The notes beneath the pieces were generated by a model. It searched no databases. It worked only from the letters and a program-made list of their open reading frames with translations, and had not been told where the DNA came from. 43,069 bases of DNA from MED-G82 sp964342675. Its GTDB lineage: Bacteria; Pseudomonadota; Gammaproteobacteria; Magnimaribacterales; D2472. Made by a program: the position numbers and the translations under genes. The stretch spans positions 1 through 43,069 of the forward strand of contig CAYFFR010000010.1 of assembly GCA_964342675.1 (NCBI GenBank), given 5' to 3'. The stretch's first letter is position 1, and every line of letters starts with the position of its first letter. Shown one piece after another: positions 1 to 7,693 of the stretch.

Positions 1-93
1 TTCTAATAAAGCACCTAAAGAAGCAGAAGCTATACCTTTGCCTAATGAAGAAACTACCCCGCCGGTTATAAAAATATACTTTGTTTGAGCCAT
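1..93 (-). CDS. pyrG: CTP synthase, N-terminal fragment (cut by window edge)
   Basis: Only the first 31 codons are present, reading leftward off the window. The translation contains ITGGVVSSLGKGIASASLG, the glycine-rich opening of the amidoligase domain of CTP synthase, which makes CTP from UTP, ATP and glutamine in the cytoplasm. The ATG is at 93-91 with only a weak AAGA-like ribosome site upstream. It follows the ferritin-like gene on the same strand after 59 non-coding bases. The short fragment is very characteristic, so the family call is firm, but nothing can be said about the glutaminase domain. Confidence 0.93.
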   Translation of the reverse strand, partial: MAQTKYIFITGGVVSSLGKGIASASLGALLE

Positions 94-152
94 CAATTAT
101 TTTCTTTTGATGGGAATACAGAATATCAGATTATGATGCTAATAAAAACAAA

Positions 153-1232
153 TTATGCAGATTCTTCAAATAAAGGTCTTGATAAATCAGCCCAATCAAT
201 TTCTGCATCACTCTCATCAGAAGCAAACTCAAGAATACCAAGATCATCAAATTTATCCTTGACAGAATCAGTAAGAAGGCCCACTCTTCTAAGATTTGGC
301 ATCACTCTTTGAAATAAAAGTTTTTGAAAATGTTTGTTAATATCTGAGCCCAGCTGAAATTGCCGGGCATCTTCCACGTCCCATCCAAAGTGCTCAAATA
401 CATCCACTGATAACAACCTTTCGCGACTTAGCCAACAAGCTTCATATGCAAACTGTGCCCTCTCTTCTTTTTCTTTCTTGCTTAAAGTAGCAACATATTC
501 TTCTAGATAATTTACTCCAAATGTAACGTGTCTAGCCTCGTCACGAATAATTAAGCCCAGCATGTCAGATAAAACCGGATCTTTAGTAAGTTCTCTGGAG
601 GTCTGAAAAGCTGCTAAAGCTAAACCTTCAATGATAAGTTGCATACCAATGAATTTTAAATCCCATCTTGGGTCTGTAAGAATTTTATCTAAAATAGATT
701 TAAGTGCATTTCCAATAGGGTACATCATTTTAATTCGAGTCTGGATATAGCGGTTAAAGGCTTCTACATGCCGAGCTTCATCGAATGTTTGAGAAGCTGC
801 ATAGAGTTTAGCATTATAGGTAGGCGCACATGAGGTTAATTGAGATGCCACTAAAAGAGCTCCTTGTTCTCCGTGAAGAAATTGACTTTGACTCCATGCA
901 ATTCTATGGTTGATGAAATCTACTTTTTTTTGATCTGGCATATTTGCATAAGGAGCATACTCATCCCAAAATATTTCAGGTGGCTCAGTTATTTTTTCAA
1001 AAGGTCTTGACCAATCAATATCTAGCTCTGCATTCCAATTGAGTTCTTTACCTAGCTCATAAAGTTTCTTAATTCTGTTATCTTGAAGGGTATAGTCCCA
1101 ATTATATGAGCCTGTTAAAGGCGTCTTAAAAATTTCAACGATATCTTCAATATGTGAGGAATCTAAAAAATCTTCTAGATCTTCTTCATATCGAATATTT
1201 CTGGGACTATTATCTAGATTAGTTATTTTCAT
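153..1232 (-). CDS. Ferritin-like di-iron protein (possible R2-like/AurF-like oxidase)
   Basis: A 359-residue protein with a full set of six ferritin-type carboxylate/histidine ligands: Glu122 (HGEQGA), Glu152 and His155 (DEARHVEAF), Glu202 (IEGLA), Glu232 and His235 (DEARHVTFG). The two DEARH helices form the symmetric pair expected of a four-helix di-iron bundle. This fits the large ferritin-like superfamily that includes ribonucleotide reductase R2, R2-like oxidases and AurF-type N-oxygenases. I cannot assign a substrate. It is not convincing as a class I R2, since no partner nrdA lies nearby and the spacing of ligand helices differs. Its start overlaps the end of alr by 14 bases, so it is probably translationally coupled to it in the rpsF-to-alr operon. 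Confidence 0.72.
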   Translation of the reverse strand: MKITNLDNSPRNIRYEEDLEDFLDSSHIEDIVEIFKTPLTGSYNWDYTLQDNRIKKLYELGKELNWNAELDIDWSRPFEKITEPPEIFWDEYAPYANMPDQKKVDFINHRIAWSQSQFLHGEQGALLVASQLTSCAPTYNAKLYAASQTFDEARHVEAFNRYIQTRIKMMYPIGNALKSILDKILTDPRWDLKFIGMQLIIEGLALAAFQTSRELTKDPVLSDMLGLIIRDEARHVTFGVNYLEEYVATLSKKEKEERAQFAYEACWLSRERLLSVDVFEHFGWDVEDARQFQLGSDINKHFQKLLFQRVMPNLRRVGLLTDSVKDKFDDLGILEFASDESDAEIDWADLSRPLFEESA

Positions 1233-2271
1233 AGATCACTCTCTTTACTCTAGGGTCTACTCTATTCATCAATTCATAAGAAATCAAATTATTGAATAAT
1301 GCATTCTCATTGATAGACAATTCAGGAGACCAAAAGTCACACCAATCACCAAATCTAATATTCTGACATTTTGAAATATCAATCGTAAGTAAATCCATAG
1401 AGACTTGTCCATAAATTGTTGCTTCTTGATGATTGATCATGACCTTTGTGCCATCAAGAGCACTTTGAGGAAACCCATCTGCATACCCACAATAAACTAA
1501 TGCAATAGTTTTATCCGATTTAGCAGTTACCCTCCCTCCATAACCCACAGCATCTCCCTGCTTGAGTTTTCTAATACCTATAACCTTACTTCGAAATCTA
1601 ACAGCTGTTTTTAATAAAGGAAAGGCAGGTAGGCCCCCATACATCCCTATACCACATCTAACCCACTCATAAGAGTGTTCTGGAAAATGCATAACTCCTG
1701 CACTATTTAAGATGCTTCTTTTAAGATGAGGATATAAAGAGTGTATATTGTTAAATAATTCTATCTGCTTATAGTTTGATGGGTTATTGGGGTCTTCTGC
1801 AGATGCTAAGTGTGTCATGAGGACATTATCTCTATTTAGAAATTCAGATAAATGATCTAATTCAGAATCAACAAACCCCAATCTATTCATACCAGTATTA
1901 AGCTTAATCCAAACAGATTTATGTAATAAATGGTTCTTATATATTTCTAACTGATTAATATTATGAATTACACAGGTGAAGTTATTTTTTTTAGCAATTT
2001 CAGCCTCCTCATCAGTATATATACCTTGCATTAATAGAATTGGTTGTGAGCTAATTTTACGTATTTCTAGAGCCTCTTCTATTCTCACTACAGCAAAACC
2101 ATTAATATAACCATCTAAATTTTTAACAAAACTTCCTAAAGTATGGCCATAAGCATCTGCTTTTATAACAGCAAGAAATTTTGTTGTGTTCGAAATTTGA
2201 TTTTTAAGAAGAGATATATTCTCTTTAATAATAGAGAAATCTATATGAATTTCAGCTGAAAAGGTTGTCAT
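1219..2271 (-). CDS. alr: Alanine racemase
   Basis: PLP enzyme interconverting L- and D-alanine, supplying D-Ala for the Ddl and MurF steps encoded further along this window. Lys37 in AVIKADAYGH is the expected PLP-binding lysine. Other family segments are MNRLGF, VRCGIGMYGG, the VGYGG segment that in the family carries the second catalytic residue (Tyr), and GYADGFP. At 350 residues it is near the usual length. Start and dnaB stop share ATGA (2271-2268), the coupling overlap seen repeatedly here. The dnaB-alr order is common in gammaproteobacteria. Call is secure. Confidence 0.95.
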   Translation of the reverse strand: MTTFSAEIHIDFSIIKENISLLKNQISNTTKFLAVIKADAYGHTLGSFVKNLDGYINGFAVVRIEEALEIRKISSQPILLMQGIYTDEEAEIAKKNNFTCVIHNINQLEIYKNHLLHKSVWIKLNTGMNRLGFVDSELDHLSEFLNRDNVLMTHLASAEDPNNPSNYKQIELFNNIHSLYPHLKRSILNSAGVMHFPEHSYEWVRCGIGMYGGLPAFPLLKTAVRFRSKVIGIRKLKQGDAVGYGGRVTAKSDKTIALVYCGYADGFPQSALDGTKVMINHQEATIYGQVSMDLLTIDISKCQNIRFGDWCDFWSPELSINENALFNNLISYELMNRVDPRVKRVIYENN

Positions 2272-3629
2272 TGATTAAAAGAATCAGCATAGCTACTAAC
2301 AGCATAGTCTTCAAAACGAGTATATTTGCCCATAAAAGTTAGATTTATTTTTCCAGTAGGACCATTTCTTTGTTTTGATATTATTATTTCAGTTAAATCA
2401 CTAAATTGCTGATTAGAGCTTGGGTCAGGTTCTCTGTGAATAAAGACGATTAGATCTGCATCTTGTTCTAAAGAGCCTGAATCTCTAAGATCTGACATTC
2501 TAGGTCTTTTATCATCTCTTTTAGACACTTCTCTATTAAGCTGTGAAAGAGCAAGAACAGGAACGTTTAATTCTTTTGCTAGAGACTTCAAAGATCTTGA
2601 TATCTCAGATACCTGGTTAGCTCGATTATCAGATGAGCCTGATATCTCCATAAGCTGAATATAATCTACAACTATTAATGCTAAGCCCTTTTCCTCCATT
2701 CTAGATATTCTTCTAGCTCGTGCTCTGAGTTCCATTGGTGATAAAAATGAACTGTCATCAATGTATAGGGGCAAATTCTTAAGTTTCGCTGCAGAGGATG
2801 TAAATTTCTTTAAATCATCTTTAGATAAATTAACTGATCTAATATTTGGGGAGCTTACTCTCGCATGACTTGATAATAGTCTAGTTGTTAATGCTTCTGC
2901 TGCCATCTCTAGGCTAAAGAATAAAATACCTCCATCAATTTTCTCATTTAATAAAACATTTTCTACTATATTCATAGCTAGAGACGTCTTACCCATGCTG
3001 GGACTGGCTGCTAAAATGACTAAATCATTTCTATGCAATCCTTGGGTTATCTTATCTAGATCTGTATAACCAGTTAGCACACTATCATCATTAGATCCCT
3101 TTTGAAGATTATCCATGGAAGTCTTTATCAATTGATCAATACTTTGGATAGAATCTGAGGTGCGACTTGCTTCATCGTTTAAAGCAAAAATCTTGGCCTC
3201 AGCTTCGTCAAGTAGAGAAGATGCATCTTTACCATCAGGATTGATAATCAGATCACGTATATCCGAGTTAGCCTTTAAAAGCTTTCTCTTAATAGATTGT
3301 TCTCTAATAGATTCTGCATATGATTCTAAATTAGCAGAACTAGGTGTTGTGCTTGCTAAATCAATAAGATAGTTTTTTCCTCCTGCTTTATTCAAGAGAT
3401 TTTTACTGTCCAAACGATCTGAAACTGTTAAAGGGTCAAGAGGTTTATTGGAATTTACTAATTCTCCCATTGATTCAAAAATAAATTGATGGTCAGGACC
3501 TTCAAAATCTAAATGGGAAATAATTGTCCTCACGTTATCAAATCTTTCTGTTTCTAACATCAGGCCTCCGAGTACTGCTCGCTCTAGATCTCTAACCTGA
3601 TTATTTTGATCTTTTGATAATTCAGACAT
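2268..3629 (-). CDS. dnaB: Replicative DNA helicase DnaB
   Basis: Hexameric 5'-to-3' helicase that unwinds DNA ahead of the replication fork. The N-terminal DnaB domain (about residues 10-110) is followed by a RecA-like domain with Walker A ASPSMGKTS (208-216), Walker B region LIVVDYIQLM, and the downstream SDLRDSGSLEQDAD segment typical of DnaB. Length 453 is close to the E. coli protein, and no intein is present. It follows rplI by 37 bases on the same strand, the classic rpsF-rpsR-rplI-dnaB arrangement, and overlaps alr by four bases. Confidence 0.97.
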   Translation of the reverse strand: MSELSKDQNNQVRDLERAVLGGLMLETERFDNVRTIISHLDFEGPDHQFIFESMGELVNSNKPLDPLTVSDRLDSKNLLNKAGGKNYLIDLASTTPSSANLESYAESIREQSIKRKLLKANSDIRDLIINPDGKDASSLLDEAEAKIFALNDEASRTSDSIQSIDQLIKTSMDNLQKGSNDDSVLTGYTDLDKITQGLHRNDLVILAASPSMGKTSLAMNIVENVLLNEKIDGGILFFSLEMAAEALTTRLLSSHARVSSPNIRSVNLSKDDLKKFTSSAAKLKNLPLYIDDSSFLSPMELRARARRISRMEEKGLALIVVDYIQLMEISGSSDNRANQVSEISRSLKSLAKELNVPVLALSQLNREVSKRDDKRPRMSDLRDSGSLEQDADLIVFIHREPDPSSNQQFSDLTEIIISKQRNGPTGKINLTFMGKYTRFEDYAVSSYADSFNQ

Positions 3630-3666
3630 AAAGAATGATTTTTACATCATATCCGATTTAAGACAA

Positions 3667-4113
3667 CTATTCTGGAGAAACAATTACATTAACTTCTACA
3701 GAAACTTCTGGATGAAAGCTTAGACCTATCTTATGGTCTCCAACCTCTTTAATTGGTCCATCAGGTAATTGGACATTGCTCTTATCTACCTGCAAATCTT
3801 TTGCTAAGAATGCATCTGATATCTCTCTAGTTCCAACAGACCCATACAACGCACCCTCTTCAGTAACTGGTACTTTAATCTCGACTGACTGACCAGTGAC
3901 TTTATCAGCCTCAGATTGAGCTTTTGCTATCTCATCTGCCGAAGCTGCTGCTAGTTCTGCTTTCTTATTTTCAACAATCTTTAGGTTTTTTTCTGAAGCA
4001 AACATAGCTTTTTTTTGTGGAATTAAGAAGTTTCTGGCATATCCAGAATTTACTTCCACTACATCTGCTATTTCTCCTAAATTAGCAATTTTATCTAATA
4101 AAATAATTTTCAT
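3667..4113 (-). CDS. rplI: 50S ribosomal protein L9
   Basis: Opens with MKIILLDKIANLGE, followed by GYARNFLIPQKKAMFAS, the RNA-binding N-terminal domain of L9. A long charged connecting helix (about residues 45-75) leads to the C-terminal domain. At 148 residues it matches the family. It binds 23S rRNA at the base of the L1 stalk. It is separated from rpsR by two bases and lies in the rpsF operon. Confidence 0.97.
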   Translation of the reverse strand: MKIILLDKIANLGEIADVVEVNSGYARNFLIPQKKAMFASEKNLKIVENKKAELAAASADEIAKAQSEADKVTGQSVEIKVPVTEEGALYGSVGTREISDAFLAKDLQVDKSNVQLPDGPIKEVGDHKIGLSFHPEVSVEVNVIVSPE

Positions 4114-4115
4114 AA

Positions 4116-4310
4116 CTAATTTTGTTTATCTGTGTATGGTAATAGTGCTAAAAATCTTGCAATCTTAATTGATTTTGTTATTCGTCTTTGATCTTGAGCA
4201 GAAATGCCTGAAATTCTAGCAGGAATTATTTTGCCGGTTTCTGAAATAAACTTCTTTAAAGTATCAATTTTTTTATAATCAAAATTATTTGGGAAATCTA
4301 TACGCTTCAT
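4116..4310 (-). CDS. rpsR: 30S ribosomal protein S18
   Basis: Small basic protein of 64 residues. The segment from YKKIDTLKKFISETGKI through ISAQDQRRITKSIKIARFLA is the S18 core that contacts S6 and 16S rRNA on the small-subunit platform. It is shorter than E. coli S18 by about ten residues, mostly at the N-terminus. It lies between rpsF and rplI with two-base gaps on each side. No priB gene is interposed, unlike in E. coli. Confidence 0.95.
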   Translation of the reverse strand: MKRIDFPNNFDYKKIDTLKKFISETGKIIPARISGISAQDQRRITKSIKIARFLALLPYTDKQN

Positions 4311-4312
4311 AA

Positions 4313-4882
4313 TTAATCCTGAACAGAGTCTGTATTTCTCTCTTCTTCTCCATCCTTTAGTTCATTCTCATCAGTTTTTGGGGTTATTTGTTCATCATTA
4401 GAGCTTTCCTTCTTATCACTATCTAAGTCTTTCTTATTATCTTCAAGGTCATTAGTTTCAGGATTATCATCAGCAGAGCTATCGCCATTTGATTGTAAGA
4501 TTTTGGTATCTTCTCTTAGTTTAGCTTCATGGGCTCTTTCTTCATCTCTCTTTTGTGCTTGTTTGGTATCTTCTGATAAAAAAGAATCTGTTAGAGAATG
4601 GCTATCTACTTTTAAAAGGAGATGTCGTAAAACTGAAGAATCATACTTTATCTTAGATTCGAGCTCATTGATTTTAGATCCTTCACCTTCTAGCTGATAG
4701 ATTAAATAATGAGCTTTATTATGATTTAGTATTGAGTATGCTAAAGACCTAGTACCAATATTTTCACAATACTTAATCTCAAAGCTTAGTTGATTTAAAA
4801 CGCCCTCTAAGTGCTCTTGGTATGGACCAAATTTTGAAGATAAATCTGGGTTCAGAATTAGGATTAGCTCATATTTATTCAT
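4313..4882 (-). CDS. rpsF: 30S ribosomal protein S6 with a long charged C-terminal tail
   Basis: Residues 1-95 form the S6 ferredoxin-like fold: MNKYELILILNPDL at the start, the IGTRSLAYSI strand, and HYLIYQLEG before the last helix. S6 pairs with S18 on the 30S platform. Residues from about 96 to 189 form a low-complexity tail rich in Asp, Glu, Lys, Ser and Asn that is far longer than the tail of E. coli S6. The ATG has an AAAAGGA ribosome site at 4894-4888. It is the first gene after a good promoter in the ftsA-rpsF gap and so leads the rpsF-rpsR-rplI-dnaB-alr operon. Confidence 0.95.
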   Translation of the reverse strand: MNKYELILILNPDLSSKFGPYQEHLEGVLNQLSFEIKYCENIGTRSLAYSILNHNKAHYLIYQLEGEGSKINELESKIKYDSSVLRHLLLKVDSHSLTDSFLSEDTKQAQKRDEERAHEAKLREDTKILQSNGDSSADDNPETNDLEDNKKDLDSDKKESSNDEQITPKTDENELKDGEEERNTDSVQD

Positions 4883-4916
4883 AAATATCCTTTTGGTTAA
4901 AGATTATTCCGTATAG

Positions 4917-4946
4917 AAATAACCAAGGAGCTGGCATTTTAGTCAA
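4917..4946 (-). promoter_or_regulatory. Probable sigma-70 promoter for the rpsF operon
   Basis: On the minus strand TTGACT (4946-4941) and TTATTT (4922-4917) are separated by 18 bases. Transcription would begin near 4910, giving a leader of about 28 bases with an AAAAGGA ribosome site before rpsF. The promoter lies in the 82-base gap after ftsA. No terminator hairpin is seen there, so read-through from the division cluster is also possible. Confidence 0.6.
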
Positions 4947-4964
4947 TGCTTTATTGAAATGCAA

Positions 4965-6191
4965 TTAATAGTTGCTTTTTAACCAGCCAAAGGCTTTATC
5001 AAAGAAGCCTCTATTATTTTCAAGAGCTAGACCTTGCTGCAATTGATCAAACCCATAATTTAATAAGCCTAAACTTGTTGCATAAATTGGATTCTTTAAC
5101 AAAGATTCCATGCCTTGGAAGTTATCTGGAACACCTATCCTAACACTTGTTTGAAAGATTGATTCTGCTAGCTCTGCAACACCTTCCATCTTAGAAGTAC
5201 CTCCTGTCAAAACAAATCCTGTTGGTATTTTCTGTTCAAAACCATTTCTTGTGATTTCTAATTTTACTTTCTCAAATAATTCAACATATCTTGGTTCAAT
5301 AATTTCAGCTAAGGATTTTCGTGATAGCTCTGTAGGCGGCCTTCCTCCAACACCAGGAACTTGAATGTTGTCACCATCTTTTGGAAATTGAGCTACAGCG
5401 CAACCATGCTTTTGTTTTATTTCTTCTGCTTGAGCTCGAGGAGTTCTTAAAACAGTTGCTATATCATTTGTAACTTGATCTCCAGCTACAGGTATAACTC
5501 CAGTAAAGACTATAGAACCAGAATTAAATATTGCAATATCAGTAGTTCCGCCACCAATATCAACTAAACAAACACCTAATTCTTTTTCATCATCTGATAA
5601 TACTGAATAGGAGCTTGCCAGTTGTTCTAAAACAAAACCATCTACTGGAATGCCACACCTCTTAACACATTTCTCTATGTTCTGAATTGCATTATTAGCG
5701 CATGTCACCAAATGGACATGGGATTCGAGTCTAACACCTGACATACCTAAAGGCTCTCTAATGGAGTCCTGATCATCAATAACAAATTCCTGGGGGAGTA
5801 CATGTAAAACGCTTTGATCTGCAGGTATTGCAACCGCTTGAGCAGCCTCTAAGACCCTATCTATATCCAACGAAGAGACTTCTTTATCTTTTACTCCTAC
5901 TATCCCATGAGAATTAAGGCTTTTGATATGATTGCCAGCTATACCAACATAAACATTTTTAATTTTGCCATCATATGATGCCTTAGCTTGATCTAAAGAT
6001 TTTTTTATAGCATCAGTTGTGGCATCTATATTCACAACTACACCTTTCTTTAAACCACTTGAAGGATATGATCCAAGAGCAATAATTTCAATTGAATGAG
6101 AGTCAACTAATTGACCAATCAAACAAACAACTTTAGAAGTGCCAATATCTAAAGCAACTATACAATCATTTTCATTTTTATTATTTGGCAT
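4965..6191 (-). CDS. ftsA: Cell division protein FtsA
   Basis: Actin-like protein that tethers FtsZ to the inner membrane and recruits the later divisome. The phosphate-1 region CIVALDIGTSKVVCLIG is at the N-terminus, VDIGGGTTDIAIF is the phosphate-2 loop, and VLTGGTSKMEGV is the adenosine loop. The last residues (FFDKAFGWLKSNY) form an amphipathic membrane-targeting helix. Length 408 is slightly below E. coli. The start overlaps ftsQ by 11 bases. Unusually, ftsZ does not follow: the next gene is rpsF, and ftsZ is at the other end of the cluster. Confidence 0.96.
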   Translation of the reverse strand: MPNNKNENDCIVALDIGTSKVVCLIGQLVDSHSIEIIALGSYPSSGLKKGVVVNIDATTDAIKKSLDQAKASYDGKIKNVYVGIAGNHIKSLNSHGIVGVKDKEVSSLDIDRVLEAAQAVAIPADQSVLHVLPQEFVIDDQDSIREPLGMSGVRLESHVHLVTCANNAIQNIEKCVKRCGIPVDGFVLEQLASSYSVLSDDEKELGVCLVDIGGGTTDIAIFNSGSIVFTGVIPVAGDQVTNDIATVLRTPRAQAEEIKQKHGCAVAQFPKDGDNIQVPGVGGRPPTELSRKSLAEIIEPRYVELFEKVKLEITRNGFEQKIPTGFVLTGGTSKMEGVAELAESIFQTSVRIGVPDNFQGMESLLKNPIYATSLGLLNYGFDQLQQGLALENNRGFFDKAFGWLKSNY

Positions 6192-6807
6192 AGGTTAAAG
6201 CTGCTCCACTTCTGTTTCTCATATCAATAATACTAGGATTTAGATTATTTTCGAACATATAATCAAATAAGATGGTTAATTTTTTATATAAATTTGTATC
6301 AATCTCTTCAGAAATTCTTACTATTTGATGATTTTCCAACTTAATACGCCATCCACCTCCATATTCAAAACTAATTCTATCAATCCCTATACCAAATTTT
6401 TTAAAAGTCTTATCTAAATCCCCTAAAAAAATTAGTAAATCTTGAATTTTTTCTTCTGGGCAAAACACTAATGGAAAATCATGCTCATCATTTGAAATAA
6501 TGAACTTCTTTTGGTGGGAATCTATAAAGAAACGGTCATTCCATACAAATATAGGTATTAATTGCTTAATAAAAATTCTTTTTTTACCTAAAAAATTATC
6601 TTTATACACATAACTATCTATCCAATTTTTTGAATTGAGTAATTTAAGCATTTTGTCCTTAGAGTGATTCTGTTTGAGTTCATTTATTAAAGTCACCTCG
6701 TAGTCATACCGAATAGGAGCTTCAAAAAAAATTGAAATGTCTCTTTCGAACTCTACTACAAAACTACTACTAACAATGGAAATAACTGCAATCATTATCT
6801 TATTCAT
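6181..6807 (-). CDS. ftsQ: Cell division protein FtsQ (short, divergent)
   Basis: A 208-residue protein with an N-terminal membrane segment (about residues 4-19) and a periplasmic part. The region around residues 35-75 fits a POTRA domain, and IPIFVWNDRFFID resembles the FtsQ core following it. FtsQ links FtsA/FtsZ to FtsB and FtsL in the divisome. E. coli FtsQ is about 276 residues, so both the cytoplasmic N-terminus and the C-terminus are trimmed. Similarity is weak and the call rests largely on its place between ddl and ftsA, with overlaps on both sides (8 and 11 bases). Confidence 0.78.
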   Translation of the reverse strand: MNKIMIAVISIVSSSFVVEFERDISIFFEAPIRYDYEVTLINELKQNHSKDKMLKLLNSKNWIDSYVYKDNFLGKKRIFIKQLIPIFVWNDRFFIDSHQKKFIISNDEHDFPLVFCPEEKIQDLLIFLGDLDKTFKKFGIGIDRISFEYGGGWRIKLENHQIVRISEEIDTNLYKKLTILFDYMFENNLNPSIIDMRNRSGAALTYAK

Positions 6808-7693
6808 TGATTATTTCCTTTATTAATGTCTTGAAATCATACCCAAGAAACGCGGCAGACTTAGGAAACAAGCTGTGCGATGTCATTCCTGGTACAGTAT
6901 TAATCTCTAATACAAAGAAATTTTTATCCTTGTCTTGGACAAGATCAATACGTGCCCAATCTTTACAATTGCATGATGAATATGCTAACTCAGCAATGTT
7001 TGAAACTATGCCTAGTTCTCTGTCGTCAAGTTGTGCTTCTAAAAGCTGGGTCTTATCACTGTTATATTTAGCTTCATAATCATAAAGTCTATTCTCAGGA
7101 ATAATTTCTATTACTGGTAAAGCTTTTCCATGTAAAACTGGAACAGTAAACTCTTTATACCTTACTGATTCTTCTAACATAAACTCTCTATTAGGATTCG
7201 ATATCTGTTGCTTAGCTTTATCAAATTCAATCTCATTTTCAACAAAAAAAGTGTCAACGCTGGACCCATCTTCTGTTGGCTTTAAAAAGAATTTATTATT
7301 TTTAAATCTCCCCAATGGGAACCCTTCATCTAAGATATTTTCTGTAATAATATATTCAGGTGTGGATATGTTTGCATGAATTAATGCTTCTTTACATTTC
7401 GCCTTATTCCATGTTTTCCTACAGCCTTTTGCATTACTTCCAAAAAATGTTATGTCTTTTTCTTCTAAGGCCTCTTGCAACTTGCCTGATTCGCCTTCAA
7501 ATCCATGTAAAGCTATAAAGACAGCATCAAAGGACTTAAGTTCTTCTATAGATATTGAAAAATTGAAATCGATTAACTTGGTTATATAGCCTAGCTCTAA
7601 AAGTGCTTTATTAATTTCTTTCCCACTTATCAAAGAAACCTCTCTCTCAGAAGAGTGTCCACCAAATAAGACTGCTATTTTTTTATATTCCAT
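6800..7693 (-). CDS. ddl: D-alanine--D-alanine ligase
   Basis: ATP-grasp enzyme joining two D-Ala residues for the MurF step. The N-terminal FGGHSSEREVSLISG loop, the KPTEDGSSVDTFFV segment and the C-terminal LEINTVPGMTSHSLFP, which carries metal and substrate residues, are all present. At 297 residues it is of normal DdlB size. Its start lies 19 bases inside murC, and its end overlaps ftsQ by 8. murB, often found between murC and ddl, is absent. Confidence 0.96.
   Translation of the reverse strand: MEYKKIAVLFGGHSSEREVSLISGKEINKALLELGYITKLIDFNFSISIEELKSFDAVFIALHGFEGESGKLQEALEEKDITFFGSNAKGCRKTWNKAKCKEALIHANISTPEYIITENILDEGFPLGRFKNNKFFLKPTEDGSSVDTFFVENEIEFDKAKQQISNPNREFMLEESVRYKEFTVPVLHGKALPVIEIIPENRLYDYEAKYNSDKTQLLEAQLDDRELGIVSNIAELAYSSCNCKDWARIDLVQDKDKNFFVLEINTVPGMTSHSLFPKSAAFLGYDFKTLIKEIINE

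Noticed and set aside
153..1232. Assignment as ribonucleotide reductase R2 (nrdB)
   Set aside because: The duplicate DEARH helices and spacing look like other ferritin-like oxidases, and no nrdA is adjacent; evidence is insufficient for R2.
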